A DNA stretch of 64,000 nucleotides from positions 1,054,001 through 1,118,000 of the forward strand of contig NZ_CP022296.1 of assembly GCF_017310035.1 (NCBI RefSeq), given 5' to 3'. This document shows positions 1 to 9,646 of the stretch, piece after piece. This stretch comes from Nocardioides sp. S5 (lineage in GTDB: Bacteria; Actinomycetota; Actinomycetes; Propionibacteriales; Nocardioidaceae). The notes under the pieces were generated by a model. The model saw only the letters and a program-made list of their open reading frames with translations, was not told the origin of the DNA and did not search any database. Numbering within the stretch: position 1 is the stretch's first letter; each line of letters begins with the position of its first letter. The position numbers were made by a program, and so were the translations under genes.

Positions 1-645
1 CTCTCGCCGTTCTACTCGCCGTGCCTCGGCGACTGCGTGGAGGGCGCCTCGGACTTCGGCCAGCCGTTCGCGTGGTGGCCGCTGTCCGCGGCGCTGATCA
101 TCCTGATCTTCCCGCTGGGCTTCCGGATGACCTGCTACTACTACCGCAAGGCCTACTACCGCGCCTTCTGGCTCTCCCCGCCCGCGTGCGGCGTCGCCGA
201 GCCGCACCAGGCCTACTCCGGCGAGTCGAAGCTGCCGTTGGTCCTGCAGAACGTGCACCGCTACTTCTGGTACGCCGCAGTGCTGGTCGGGCTCGTGCTC
301 ACCTTCGACGTCGTGCTCGCCTTCCGACCGATGCCGGCGGAGTACGCCATCGGCGACGGCGAGACCAGCGGCATCCACATGGGCCTCGGCACGCTGCTGA
401 TGATCGTCAACGTCGCCTTCATCTGGCTCTACACGCTGTCGTGCCACTCCTGCCGCCACGTCGTCGGTGGTCGGCTCCGCCACTTCTCCAAGCACCCGGT
501 GCGCTACAAGCTGTGGACCTGGGTCTCGCGGCTCAACACCAGCCACGGGAAGTGGGCGTGGTACTCGCTCTTCTCGGTCGCCGTCGTCGACTTCTACATC
601 TACCTGCTCGCCACGGGCACGATCCAGGACCTGAGGTTCTTTTGA
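1..645 (+). CDS. sdhC: Succinate dehydrogenase membrane anchor subunit (5' end outside window)
   Basis: The reading frame is open from base 1 and ends at 645, so 214 C-terminal residues are visible and the N-terminus lies upstream of the window. Several hydrophobic helices alternate with histidine-bearing stretches (NVHRYFWY, then HSCRH), as expected of a haem- and quinone-binding anchor. The visible part resembles the single-polypeptide anchor of the mycobacterial Sdh1 type (Rv0249c family) rather than separate SdhC and SdhD chains. It is followed after 76 nt by sdhA and sdhB, which supports the call. Role: tethers the flavoprotein and iron-sulfur subunits to the membrane and passes electrons to (mena)quinone. 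Family placement is by recognition; the truncation is seen directly. Confidence 0.88.
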   Translation, partial: LSPFYSPCLGDCVEGASDFGQPFAWWPLSAALIILIFPLGFRMTCYYYRKAYYRAFWLSPPACGVAEPHQAYSGESKLPLVLQNVHRYFWYAAVLVGLVLTFDVVLAFRPMPAEYAIGDGETSGIHMGLGTLLMIVNVAFIWLYTLSCHSCRHVVGGRLRHFSKHPVRYKLWTWVSRLNTSHGKWAWYSLFSVAVVDFYIYLLATGTIQDLRFF

Positions 646-721
646 ACCACCCCACGAAGTTCTCATCTCCCCCGCTTCGCTCCTCCGCTGACAACTCCGC
701 GGGGACCCCGGAAGGCTCCCG

Positions 722-2602
722 ATGATCAACGAGAACAGTTCCCCGGCGGAGGGCCGCCACCCGATGACCGGCAACGCGATGTCCGGCGAGGCCCGCGGCG
801 GCATGGAGCGCCACGCGTACGACGTCGTGGTGGTCGGTGCGGGCGGGGCGGGGCTGCGCGCGGCGATCGCGGCCCACGACGCGGGTGCGCGTACGGCGAT
901 CGTGTGCAAGTCGCTGCTCGGCAAGGCCCACACGGTGATGGCCGAGGGCGGCATCGCAGCGGCGATGGGCAACCGCTGGCCGGAGGACAACTGGGAGGTC
1001 CACTTCCGCGACACCATGCGCGGCGGCAAGATGCTCAACAACTGGCGGATGGCGCAGCTGCACGCGCAGGAGGCGCCGGAGCGGGTCCAGGAGCTCGAGG
1101 ACTGGGGTGCGCTCTTCGACCGCACCGAGGACGGGCTGATCTCCCAGCGCGACTTCGGGGGCCACAAGTACGCCCGGCTCGCGCACGTCGGCGACCGCAC
1201 CGGACTGGAGATGATCCGCACGCTCCAGCAGCGGGCGGTGTCGCTGGGCATCGACGTCTTCATGGAGTGCACGGTCACCGACGTCTTCAAGGAGGCCAAG
1301 GACGGGCAGAGCCGGGTCTCGGGCGCCTTCGCCTACTGGCGCGAGTCGGGGCGCTTCATCGTCTTCGACGCGCCCAGCGTCATCCTCGCCACCGGCGGCA
1401 TCGGGAAGTCCTTCAAGGTCACCTCGAACTCGTGGGAGTACACCGGTGACGGCCACGCGCTCGCGATGCGGGCCGGCGCGAGCCTGATCAACATGGAGTT
1501 CGTGCAGTTCCACCCCACCGGCATGGTGTGGCCGCCCTCGGTGAAGGGGCTGCTGGTCACCGAGTCGGTGCGCGGCGACGGCGGCATCCTCAAGAACTCC
1601 GAGGGCGAGCGCTTCATGTTCGACTACATCCCCGAGTTCTTCCGGGCCGAGACCGCGGACACCGTCGAGGAGGCGGACGCGTGGTACGAGGACAAGAAGA
1701 ACAACCGCCGTCCTCCGGAGCTGCTGCCACGCGACGAGGTGGCCCGCGCGATCAACTCCGAGATCAAGGCCGGACGCGGCACGCCGCACGGCGGCATCTA
1801 CCTCGACATCGCCTCGCGGCGTACGCCGGAGTTCATCCGCAAGCGGCTGCCGTCGATGTACCACCAGTTCAAGGAGCTCGCCGACGTCGACATCACGGCC
1901 GAGCCGATGGAGATCGGCCCCACCTGCCACTACGTGATGGGCGGCGTCGAGGTCGACGCCGACACCCAGGAGAGCGCGGTGACCGGGCTCTACGCCGTGG
2001 GCGAGTGCTCGGGCGGCATGCACGGCTCGAACCGGCTCGGCGGCAACTCGCTGGGCGACCTGCTGGTCTTCGGCAAGCGCGCCGGCGAGCACGCATCGAC
2101 GTACGCCGCCTCGCTGGGCGACGCGCGGCCGCAGGTCGACGATTCGGACGTGAAGGCCGCGCAGGCGAGCGCGCTCGCGCCCTTCGAGGTCGAGGGTGGC
2201 GAGAACCCCTACTCCATCCAGTCCGACCTCCAGCAGTCGATGAACGACCTGGTCGGCATCATCCGCACGCGCACCGAGCTCGAGGAGTCGCTGGGCGAGA
2301 TCGAGGCCTTCAAGGAGCGGGCGCGGACGATGGTCGTCGAGGGCCACCGGCAGTACAACCCCGGCTGGCACCTCGCCCTCGACCTGCGCAACATGCTCAT
2401 CGTCAGCGAGTGCATCGCGAAGGCCGCGCTCGCCCGCGAGGAGTCGCGCGGTGGTCACACCCGCGACGACTTCCCGGGCCCCGACCCCGCGTGGGGCACC
2501 AAGAACCTCGTGGTCACCCTCGACGCCGATGGCACCGGGGTGGAGCTGCAGGAGAAGCCGCTGCCGGAGATGCCGGACGAGCTGAAGGGGTACTTCGCAT
2601 GA
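722..2602 (+). CDS. sdhA: Succinate dehydrogenase flavoprotein subunit
   Basis: 626 aa, normal for SdhA/FrdA. It oxidises succinate to fumarate through covalently bound FAD on the cytoplasmic face of complex II. The dinucleotide-binding GAGGAG lies near residues 39-44, the GKAHTVMAEGGIAA stretch carries the histidine expected to bind FAD (about His70), and FHPTG is the active-site loop. The first ATG is preceded by GGAAGG about 5 nt upstream. A later ATG at 764 would remove a poorly conserved leader, so the start is not fully certain. The 3' end overlaps sdhB by four bases (ATGA), so the two are translationally coupled. Confidence 0.95.
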   Translation: MINENSSPAEGRHPMTGNAMSGEARGGMERHAYDVVVVGAGGAGLRAAIAAHDAGARTAIVCKSLLGKAHTVMAEGGIAAAMGNRWPEDNWEVHFRDTMRGGKMLNNWRMAQLHAQEAPERVQELEDWGALFDRTEDGLISQRDFGGHKYARLAHVGDRTGLEMIRTLQQRAVSLGIDVFMECTVTDVFKEAKDGQSRVSGAFAYWRESGRFIVFDAPSVILATGGIGKSFKVTSNSWEYTGDGHALAMRAGASLINMEFVQFHPTGMVWPPSVKGLLVTESVRGDGGILKNSEGERFMFDYIPEFFRAETADTVEEADAWYEDKKNNRRPPELLPRDEVARAINSEIKAGRGTPHGGIYLDIASRRTPEFIRKRLPSMYHQFKELADVDITAEPMEIGPTCHYVMGGVEVDADTQESAVTGLYAVGECSGGMHGSNRLGGNSLGDLLVFGKRAGEHASTYAASLGDARPQVDDSDVKAAQASALAPFEVEGGENPYSIQSDLQQSMNDLVGIIRTRTELEESLGEIEAFKERARTMVVEGHRQYNPGWHLALDLRNMLIVSECIAKAALAREESRGGHTRDDFPGPDPAWGTKNLVVTLDADGTGVELQEKPLPEMPDELKGYFA

Positions 2603-3375
2603 GCTACACCTTGAAATTGCGGATCTGGCGCGGCGACCGGGACGGCGGCGAGATCCAGGACTTCCCGGTCGAGGTGTCCGACGGCGAGGTCGTGCTCGAC
2701 GCGATCCACCGCGTGCAGGCCACCCAGGCCGGTGACCTGGCCGTGCGGTGGAACTGCAAGGCCGGCAAGTGCGGCTCGTGCAGCGCCGAGGTCAACGGCC
2801 GCCCGCGCCTGATGTGCATGTGCCGGCTCTCGGACTTCGAGCAGGACGAGACGATCACGGTGACGCCGATGCGCACCTTCCCGGTCATCCGCGACCTGGT
2901 CACCGACGTGTCCTTCAACTACGAGAAGGCCAAGCAGCTGCCCGCCGCGAAGCTCGGTCCCCGCGACAGCGACGGCAAGCGCCGGATGGCGCAGGTCGAC
3001 GTCGAGCGCGGCCAGGAGTTCCGCAAGTGCATCGAGTGCTTCTTGTGCCAGGACGTGTGCCACGTCGTACGCGACCACGAGGACAACAAGGAGGCGTTCG
3101 CCGGGCCGCGCTTCTTCCTGCGCTACGCCGAGCTCGACATGCATCCGCTCGACACCCACGACCGGCGCGAGCTCGCCCAGGGAGCGGCGGGCCTGGGGAT
3201 GTGCAACATCACCAAGTGCTGCACCGAGGTCTGCCCCGAGGGCATCCGGATCACCGACAACGCGATCATCCCGATGAAGGAGCGGGTGGTGGACAAGAAG
3301 TTCGACCCCCTGGTCTGGCTGGGCAACAAGATCGGTCTGCGCAGCAAGGACGACGAGGGCCGCACCGAGGTCTGA
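2599..3375 (+). CDS. sdhB: Succinate dehydrogenase iron-sulfur subunit
   Basis: 258 aa, starting at the ATG of the ATGA overlap with sdhA. An upstream in-frame extension exists but lies entirely inside sdhA. Three cluster motifs are visible: Cys53/58/61/73 (CKAGKCGSC then CMC) for 2Fe-2S; CIECFLCQDVC at about residues 144-154 for 4Fe-4S; and CNITKCCTEVCPEG at about 202-214, which supplies the 3Fe-4S ligands and the last 4Fe-4S ligand. It conducts electrons from SdhA to the anchor. It resembles the mycobacterial Rv0247c type more than the Rv3319 type (inference from the family pattern). Confidence 0.95.
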   Translation: MSYTLKLRIWRGDRDGGEIQDFPVEVSDGEVVLDAIHRVQATQAGDLAVRWNCKAGKCGSCSAEVNGRPRLMCMCRLSDFEQDETITVTPMRTFPVIRDLVTDVSFNYEKAKQLPAAKLGPRDSDGKRRMAQVDVERGQEFRKCIECFLCQDVCHVVRDHEDNKEAFAGPRFFLRYAELDMHPLDTHDRRELAQGAAGLGMCNITKCCTEVCPEGIRITDNAIIPMKERVVDKKFDPLVWLGNKIGLRSKDDEGRTEV

Positions 3376-3422
3376 GACGTATCCCATAGGCCCGCGCAGT
3401 GCCACGGATGTGACGCTCGCCC

Positions 3423-3428
3423 TATCCT
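3423..3428 (+). promoter_or_regulatory. Putative -10 box of mutA, near-leaderless
   Basis: TATCCT ends 7 nt before the mutA ATG and no Shine-Dalgarno is visible between them. A transcript starting about 7 nt after the box would begin at the start codon. No good -35 is seen. Confidence 0.5.
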
Positions 3429-3435
3429 GCGACTC

Positions 3436-5238
3436 ATGAGCGACCTCGACGGTGGACTGGACGAGCCCGAGGAGCTGCAGCCCGAGGAGGGCTCGCTCCG
3501 GCTGGTGGGCGAGGGCGACTCCTACGGCCCCGCAGCCTGGGAGGCGGCGACCGCGGCGGTGCTGCGCAAGGCCCGGCGGCTGCGCGACGACGCACCCGAC
3601 TCCGACGTCTGGTCGGTGCTGACGCGGACCACGCTCGACGGGATCGACGTGCCGCCGATCGGACAGCCGGCCGACCTCGACGGCCTCCGCACGTCGGGCC
3701 GTCCCACGCGCACCGGCGCCTGGGACATCCGTACGCCGCTGGTCGGCGACGACGCGGCCGCCGTCAACGAGGCGGCCCTGGTCGACCTCGACAACGGCGC
3801 CACCTCGCTGCACCTCGACGTCGAGCGCGGCACCGACCTGGCCCGCGCGCTGCGTGGGGTGCTGCTCGACCTTGCCCCCGTCACCCTCGAGCGACCCGAC
3901 GCCGAGCAGTCCGAGGCGCTCGCCCGGCTGCTCGAGGACACCGCGAACGACCCGCACCCCGGCAGCAACCTCTCCGCCGACCCGGCCACCGCCGAGATGT
4001 TCGGCCACCGGGTCGCCGACGACGGGCGTACGCCCTTCGGGTCCTTCGTCGACACCGTCCGCCGGGCGCAGGCGCTCGGCGTGCTCGGTGCCGTCGTCGA
4101 CGGCACGGCGCTCCACGACCGCGGCGCCAGCGACGCCCAGGAGCTCGGCTGGACGATGGCCGTCGGCGTCCACTACCTGCGGATCCTCGCCGAGGCGGGG
4201 TTCACCGTGGACGAGGCGGCCGGTCTCATCGAGTTCCGCTACGCCTCCACCGACGAGCAGTTCCCCACGATCGCGAAGCTGCGCGCGGCACGGCGACTCT
4301 GGGCCAGGGTGCTCGACGCCAGCGGTGCGGACGACGTCGCGCAGCGTCAGCACGTCATCACCAGCCGCGCCATGATGACGAAGCAGGACCCGTGGGTGAA
4401 CATGCTCCGCGGCACCGTCGCGGCCTTCGCGGCCGGTGTCGGAGGTGCCGACGCGATCACCGTCGTGCCCTTCGACGAGCGGCTCGGCCAGCCCGACGCG
4501 TTCGGCCGGCGGATCGCCCGCAACACGTCCTCCCTGCTCATCGAGGAGGCGCACGTCGCCGCGGTGTCCGACCCCGCGGGCGGGTCGTACGCCGTCGAGA
4601 GGCTCACCGACGACCTCGCCGTGGCCGGCTGGGCCGAGCTGGGCCGGATCGAGTCCGACGGCGGCTTCGGCGAGCAGGCCGCTGCGGGCGTCAAGGAGCG
4701 GGTGCGCGCGGTCGCGGCCGCTCGCGACGCCGGCATCGCCGACCGCTCGCGCCCGCTGACGGGGATCTCGGAGTTCCCGAACCTCGCCGAGGTCCTGCCC
4801 GAGCGCGCCCCCTGGGGCCGTGGAGGCGTGCGCCACTACGGCTGGGCCTACGAGGACATGCGGGCCGAGCCCGCCACGGAGAAGGTCTTCCTCGCCACGA
4901 TGGGCCCGATCGCCGCGCACACCGCACGCGCCACCTTCGCCACCAACCTGTTCGCCGCCGGCGGCGTCGCCGTCGAGGCGGCCGGCCCGACCGACGGCGT
5001 GGACGCGGTCACCGCGGCCTGGTCCGGCCAGCGGGTCGCCTGCCTGGCCGGCACCGACGCGGCCTACGCCGAGTGGGGCGCCGACCTCGTCGCCGCGCTG
5101 CGTGCGGCAGGTGCGGCGTACGTCGTGCTCGCGGGCAAGCCGGGGGAGAAGACCGTGACCGACGTCGACGACTCGTGTGCCATGGGGGTCGATGCGCTCG
5201 GCTTCCTCGGCCGGATCCGAGAGGAGCTCAGCCGATGA
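3436..5238 (+). CDS. mutA: Methylmalonyl-CoA mutase small (beta) subunit
   Basis: 600 aa. This is the non-catalytic partner of the heterodimeric adenosylcobalamin-dependent mutase that interconverts methylmalonyl-CoA and succinyl-CoA. A mutase barrel-like N-terminal region includes the stretch [15 protein letters not shown], matched by [13 protein letters not shown] in the large subunit. A degenerate C-terminal domain lacks the DxHxxG cobalamin signature, as is known for beta subunits of this family. The first ATG is used and probably lies at the 5' end of a leaderless mRNA. The stop overlaps the mutB start (ATGA), so the pair is co-translated, with meaB next in line. Confidence 0.93.
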   Translation: MSDLDGGLDEPEELQPEEGSLRLVGEGDSYGPAAWEAATAAVLRKARRLRDDAPDSDVWSVLTRTTLDGIDVPPIGQPADLDGLRTSGRPTRTGAWDIRTPLVGDDAAAVNEAALVDLDNGATSLHLDVERGTDLARALRGVLLDLAPVTLERPDAEQSEALARLLEDTANDPHPGSNLSADPATAEMFGHRVADDGRTPFGSFVDTVRRAQALGVLGAVVDGTALHDRGASDAQELGWTMAVGVHYLRILAEAGFTVDEAAGLIEFRYASTDEQFPTIAKLRAARRLWARVLDASGADDVAQRQHVITSRAMMTKQDPWVNMLRGTVAAFAAGVGGADAITVVPFDERLGQPDAFGRRIARNTSSLLIEEAHVAAVSDPAGGSYAVERLTDDLAVAGWAELGRIESDGGFGEQAAAGVKERVRAVAAARDAGIADRSRPLTGISEFPNLAEVLPERAPWGRGGVRHYGWAYEDMRAEPATEKVFLATMGPIAAHTARATFATNLFAAGGVAVEAAGPTDGVDAVTAAWSGQRVACLAGTDAAYAEWGADLVAALRAAGAAYVVLAGKPGEKTVTDVDDSCAMGVDALGFLGRIREELSR

Positions 5239-7439
5239 GCATTCCGGAGAACTTTGCGGAGGTGGGTCTGGGAGGTTTCGAGGCTCCCGGCACCGATCGA
5301 CACAGCGCTCGCACCTCAACCACCGAAGGGGGCGCAGGGGAGCCGTGGACGAGCCCGGAGGGCATCGACATCCTCCCGGTCTACGGCCCCGAGCACCTCG
5401 AGGGACTCGACGGCCTCGACACGTGGCCGGGCATCGCGCCGTTCCTGCGCGGCCCCTACCCGACGATGTACACCACCCAGCCGTGGACGGTCCGGCAGTA
5501 CGCCGGCTTCTCCACCGCCGAGGAGTCCAACGCCTTCTACCGTCGCAACCTCGCGGCCGGGCAGAAGGGCCTGAGCGTCGCCTTCGACCTCGCGACCCAC
5601 CGCGGCTACGACTCCGACCACCCGCGGGTGCGCGGGGACGTGGGCATGGCGGGCGTGGCGATCGACTCGATCTACGACACCCGCACCCTCTTCGACGGCA
5701 TCCCGCTCGACGAGATGTCGGTGTCGATGACGATGAACGGTGCGGTGCTGCCCGTGCTCGCGCTCTACATCGCGGCGGCCGAGGAGCAGGGGGTGAAGCC
5801 GGAGCAGCTCGCGGGGACCATCCAGAACGACATCCTCAAGGAGTTCATGGTCCGCAACACCTACATCTACCCGCCGGCGCCGAGCATGCGGATCATCAGC
5901 GACATCTTCGCCTTCACCAGCCAGAAGATGCCGCGCTTCAACTCCATCTCGATCTCCGGCTACCACATCCAGGAGGCCGGGGCGACCGCCGACCTGGAGC
6001 TGGCCTACACGCTCGCCGACGGCGTGGAGTACATCCGCGCCGGCCTCGGCACCGGGATGACGATCGACCAGTTCGCCCCGCGGCTGAGCTTCTTCTGGGC
6101 CATCGGGATGAACTTCTTCATGGAGGTCGCCAAGATGCGCGCCGCCCGGGCGCTGTGGGCCCGGCTCGTGGACGACTTCGACCCGCAGAACCCCAAGTCG
6201 CGCTCGCTGCGCACCCACAGCCAGACGTCGGGCTGGTCGCTCACCGCGCAGGACGTCTTCAACAACGTCGGGCGCACCTGCATCGAGGCGATGGCCTCGA
6301 CCCAGGGCCACACCCAGTCGCTGCACACCAACGCCCTCGACGAGGCGATCGCGCTGCCCACCGACTTCTCCGCGCGCATCGCGCGCAACACCCAGCTGCT
6401 GCTGCAGCAGGAGTCCGGCACCACCCACGTCATCGACCCGTGGGCCGGCTCCTACTACGTCGAGAAGCTCACCCACGACCTGGCGGAGCGGGCCTGGGCC
6501 CACATCCTCGAGGCCGAGCGGGCCGGCGGCATGGCGGCGGCGATCGAGCAGGGGATCCCCAAGATGCGCATCGAGGAGGCGGCCGCCCGCACCCAGGCGC
6601 GCATCGACTCGGGTGCCCAGAAGGTCATCGGCGTGAACACCTTCCGGCTCCCGGTCGAGGACAAGCTCGACGTGCTGCGCGTCGACAACGACGACGTCTA
6701 CCGCCAGCAGGTCGCCAAGCTCGAGCGGCTGCGCGCCAAGCGCGACGACGACGCCGTACGCCGTTCGCTGGACGCGCTGACGGCCTCGGCCGAGCGCGGC
6801 CCGGTCGGCGGCGGCTCCCTCGAGGGCAACCTCCTCGCGCTGGCCGTCGACGCGGCCCGCGCCAAGGCCACCGTCGGGGAGATCTCCGACGCGCTGGAGA
6901 AGGTCTACGGCCGCCACCAGGCGGTGATCCGTACGATCAGCGGCGTGTACCGCGACGAGGCAGCCAAGTCCGACGGGGCAGCCGGTGGCAAGGTCGCCGA
7001 GGTCCTCGCCGCGACCGAGGAGTTCGAGGCCGAAGAGGGTCGCCGCCCGCGCATCCTCGTGGCCAAGATGGGCCAGGACGGCCACGACCGCGGACAGAAG
7101 GTCGTCGTCACCGCCTTCGCCGACCTCGGCTTCGACGTCGACGTGGGCCCGCTGTTCTCCACGCCCGAGGAAGTCGCCCAGCAGGCGATCGACGCCGACG
7201 TGCACATCGTCGGCGTCTCCTCGCTGGCCGCGGGACACCTGACCCTCCTGCCGGCGCTCAAGCAGGCGCTGGCCGACCAGGGGCGCCCCGACATCATGAT
7301 CGTCATCGGGGGCGTCATCCCGCCCGACGACGTCGAGACGCTCCGGGAGATGGGTGCGGCCGCGGTGTTCCTGCCCGGCACGGTGATCGCGGAGTCCGCG
7401 CTCGACCTCATCGCACGCCTGCGGGAGCAGACCGCCTGA
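5235..7439 (+). CDS. mutB: Methylmalonyl-CoA mutase large (alpha, catalytic) subunit
   Basis: 734 aa. The TIM-barrel catalytic part begins near [14 protein letters not shown] (about residue 38). The C-terminal B12 domain has DGHDRG (DxHxxG), whose histidine is the lower cobalt ligand. The start is the ATG of the ATGA overlap with mutA; the longer upstream frame is a shadow inside mutA. The first roughly 35 residues are low in conservation, and residues about 14-32 are encoded by a sequence resembling the dispersed repeat at 5274-5330. MeaB follows with a TGATG overlap. It works in propionyl-CoA and branched-chain degradation, or in methylmalonyl-CoA supply. Confidence 0.95.
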   Translation: MSIPENFAEVGLGGFEAPGTDRHSARTSTTEGGAGEPWTSPEGIDILPVYGPEHLEGLDGLDTWPGIAPFLRGPYPTMYTTQPWTVRQYAGFSTAEESNAFYRRNLAAGQKGLSVAFDLATHRGYDSDHPRVRGDVGMAGVAIDSIYDTRTLFDGIPLDEMSVSMTMNGAVLPVLALYIAAAEEQGVKPEQLAGTIQNDILKEFMVRNTYIYPPAPSMRIISDIFAFTSQKMPRFNSISISGYHIQEAGATADLELAYTLADGVEYIRAGLGTGMTIDQFAPRLSFFWAIGMNFFMEVAKMRAARALWARLVDDFDPQNPKSRSLRTHSQTSGWSLTAQDVFNNVGRTCIEAMASTQGHTQSLHTNALDEAIALPTDFSARIARNTQLLLQQESGTTHVIDPWAGSYYVEKLTHDLAERAWAHILEAERAGGMAAAIEQGIPKMRIEEAAARTQARIDSGAQKVIGVNTFRLPVEDKLDVLRVDNDDVYRQQVAKLERLRAKRDDDAVRRSLDALTASAERGPVGGGSLEGNLLALAVDAARAKATVGEISDALEKVYGRHQAVIRTISGVYRDEAAKSDGAAGGKVAEVLAATEEFEAEEGRRPRILVAKMGQDGHDRGQKVVVTAFADLGFDVDVGPLFSTPEEVAQQAIDADVHIVGVSSLAAGHLTLLPALKQALADQGRPDIMIVIGGVIPPDDVETLREMGAAAVFLPGTVIAESALDLIARLREQTA
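5274..5330. repeat. Dispersed GGTTGAGG-type repeat, copy A, inside mutB
   Basis: It begins GGTTTCGAGGCTC and ends GCTCGCACCTCAACCACCGA, separated by about 18 unrelated bases. The right half is close to the copies at 26925-26966 and 29785-29817. Here the copy is read in frame as the variable N-terminal linker of MutB. I recall this kind of element as common in Nocardioides genomes; that part is memory, not computed here. Confidence 0.6.
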
Positions 7440-8428
7440 TGGCTCGTCCCGTGGACGTCGCCGCGCTGGTGGAGGGGGTCCGCGCCGGGCGTCGTGCCGA
7501 CGTCTCGCGCGCCATCACGCTGGTCGAGTCGTCGCGGACCGAGCACCGGGCGGCTGCCCGCGAGCTGCTGACCCTGCTCGCCGACACCGAGCTGCCGCCC
7601 GCGACCCGCGTCGGCATCTCCGGCGTGCCGGGCGTGGGCAAGTCGACCTTCATCGAGGCGCTCGGCACCCGGCTGACCGCCGCCGGGCACCGCGTCGGCG
7701 TGCTGGCCGTCGACCCGTCGTCGGTGCGCACGGGCGGCTCGGTGCTGGGCGACAAGACCCGGATGGCGACCCTCGCGGTGGACCCCCGCGCCTTCATCCG
7801 CCCCTCGCCCACCGCCGGGACGCTGGGCGGAGTGGCCCGCGCGACCACCCAGGCGATGCTGGTGCTGGAGGCCGCCGGCCACGACGTGGTGCTCGTGGAG
7901 ACGGTCGGCGTCGGCCAGTCGGAGGTCACCGTCGCCGGGATGGTCGACACCTTCTGCTTCCTCACCATCGCGCGCACCGGCGACCAGCTCCAGGGCATCA
8001 AGAAGGGCATCCTCGAGATCGCCGACGTCGTCGCGGTCAACAAGGCCGACGGACCCCACGAGGCGGACGCCCGCGTCGCCGCCCGCGAGCTCGCCGGAGC
8101 GCTGCGCCTCGTGCGCGGCCACGCGGAGTGGGCGCCCCCGGTCGTCACCTGCTCCGCACTCACCGGGGCCGGGGTCGACGACGTCTGGCAGCACGTGGGG
8201 GAGCACCGCGCCCACCTCGGCGCCGACGGCCTGGCCCACAAGCGCGCCGGGCAGCAGCTCGACTTCACCTGGGCACTCGTGCGCGACGAGCTCGCCCAGC
8301 GGCTGCGGACCTCGCCGGGCGTCGCGGCAGTGCGCGACGACGTACGCCGTGCGGTGCTGGCGGGCGAGCTGCCCGCCCCCCTGGCCGCGGACCGGCTTCT
8401 CGCCGCCTACGACGGGGACGCGAACTAG
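7439..8428 (+). CDS. meaB: Methylmalonyl-CoA mutase-associated GTPase MeaB
   Basis: 329 aa, P-loop GTPase of the MeaB/ArgK family that loads and protects adenosylcobalamin in methylmalonyl-CoA mutase. Walker A is GVPGVGKST at residues 62-70. The downstream switch region VETVGVGQSE and the NKAD base-specificity motif (TKAD/NKXD type) are present. The start is the ATG overlapping the mutB stop (TGATG); the longer upstream frame is a mutB shadow. Gene order mutA-mutB-meaB is the usual one, which makes the assignment firm. Confidence 0.94.
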   Translation: MARPVDVAALVEGVRAGRRADVSRAITLVESSRTEHRAAARELLTLLADTELPPATRVGISGVPGVGKSTFIEALGTRLTAAGHRVGVLAVDPSSVRTGGSVLGDKTRMATLAVDPRAFIRPSPTAGTLGGVARATTQAMLVLEAAGHDVVLVETVGVGQSEVTVAGMVDTFCFLTIARTGDQLQGIKKGILEIADVVAVNKADGPHEADARVAARELAGALRLVRGHAEWAPPVVTCSALTGAGVDDVWQHVGEHRAHLGADGLAHKRAGQQLDFTWALVRDELAQRLRTSPGVAAVRDDVRRAVLAGELPAPLAADRLLAAYDGDAN

Positions 8429-8431
8429 ACT
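8426..8431 (+). promoter_or_regulatory. Putative -10 box of the M20 amidohydrolase gene
   Basis: TAGACT overlaps the meaB stop codon and ends 9 nt before the ATG at 8441. Transcription would start just before the ATG. A GAGGG lies only about 2 nt from the ATG, too close for a normal ribosome binding site. Confidence 0.35.
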
Positions 8432-8440
8432 GCGAGGGTT

Positions 8441-9646
8441 ATGCCTGACACACCCCCCGCCTCGTCCGTCACCAGTGCCGTGATCTCCGAGATCGTCGAC
8501 AAGTACGCCGACGACCTCGTCGCCCTCCGGCGTGACCTGCACGCTCACCCCGAGCTCAGCTGGGAGGAGCACCGCACGTCCGAGGCGGTGGTCTCCGCGC
8601 TCGAGGGGGCCGGGTGGGACATCGCCCGCCCGCAGGGCGGGGGAGTGATCGCCGAGATCGGTCACGGCGATCGGCTGGTGGCGCTGCGCGCCGACCTCGA
8701 CGCCCTGCCCGTCGACGACCTGATCTCCGACCCGTGGCGCAGCACCGTCCCCGGTGTGGCCCACGCCTGCGGGCACGACGTGCACACCGCGGGACTCGTC
8801 GGCGCCGGCCTGGCCCTCGCGGAGGTCGCCGTCCGCGGCCTGCTCCCGGGACGGGTGCGGCTGCTCTTCCAGCCGGCCGAGGAGGTCATGCCCGGCGGGG
8901 CGCTGCACCTCATCTCGGCGGGAGCGCTCGAGGGCGTCTCGCACGTCTTCGGGCTCCACTGCGACCCCAGCCTGGACGTCGGCCGGATCGGGCTGCGTGA
9001 GGGGCCGTTGACCGGCGCCGCCGACTCGCTCACCGTCCGGCTGATCGGCAAGGGCGGGCACACCTCGCGTCCGCACCTCACCGAGGACCTCACCTTCGCC
9101 CTGGGCAAGGTCATCACCGAGCTGCCCGCCATCCTGAGCCGCCGCCTCGACCCGCGCGCCGGTGTCAGCGTGGTGTGGGGGATGGTGCGCGCGGGCTCGG
9201 CGCCCAACGTGATCCCGCACGGCGGCGTCGTCGCGGGCACGGTCAGGATGCTCGACGCGGTCGCGTGGGCCGACGCCGAGCACCTCATCCGCCAGCTCAT
9301 CACCGCGATCGTCGCCCCCTACAGCGTGACCGCGGAGGTGACCTACCAGCGCGGCGTGCCGCCGGTGGTCAACCACGAGGAGTCGACCCGGCTGCTCGGG
9401 ATCGGGGTCGAGAACGTCCTCGGCCCGCACGGCCACGTCTCGACCGCCCAGAGCCTGGGCGGCGAGGACTTCGGCTGGTTCCTCGACTCGGTGCCCGGCG
9501 CGATGGCGCGGCTCGGGACCCGCACATCCGGCGGAGCGACCTACGACCTCCACCAGGGCAACCTCCGCATCGACGAGGCGGCTACCCCGATCGCCGCCCG
9601 CGTGCTCGCCGAGGCGGCGGTCACCGCCCTCTCAGCCGCCGGCTGA
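8441..9646 (+). CDS. M20-family amidohydrolase
   Basis: 401 aa, peptidase M20D/amidohydrolase (AmiA/AmiB, hippurate-hydrolase-like). Expected metal ligands are seen: HACGHD (Cys110, His112), QPAEE (about Glu147/148) and GLHCDP (His173), with RADLDALP before them. It probably hydrolyses an N-acyl amino acid or a related amide; the substrate cannot be told from sequence. It starts 12 nt after meaB but probably has its own promoter. Its 3' end overlaps the convergent histidine kinase by 15 bp. In mycobacteria, AmiA/AmiB genes sit close to deoD and pmmB, whose homologues are also in this window. Confidence 0.88.
   Translation: MPDTPPASSVTSAVISEIVDKYADDLVALRRDLHAHPELSWEEHRTSEAVVSALEGAGWDIARPQGGGVIAEIGHGDRLVALRADLDALPVDDLISDPWRSTVPGVAHACGHDVHTAGLVGAGLALAEVAVRGLLPGRVRLLFQPAEEVMPGGALHLISAGALEGVSHVFGLHCDPSLDVGRIGLREGPLTGAADSLTVRLIGKGGHTSRPHLTEDLTFALGKVITELPAILSRRLDPRAGVSVVWGMVRAGSAPNVIPHGGVVAGTVRMLDAVAWADAEHLIRQLITAIVAPYSVTAEVTYQRGVPPVVNHEESTRLLGIGVENVLGPHGHVSTAQSLGGEDFGWFLDSVPGAMARLGTRTSGGATYDLHQGNLRIDEAATPIAARVLAEAAVTALSAAG

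Noticed and set aside
646..721. A small gene or regulatory hairpin between sdhC and sdhA
   Set aside because: Only 76 nt, with no start-plus-ribosome-binding-site pair other than that of sdhA and no convincing stem.
2455..5319. Open frame of 954 codons antisense to sdhB and mutA
   Set aside because: Same shadow composition; the + strand here has firmly recognised Sdh and mutase genes.
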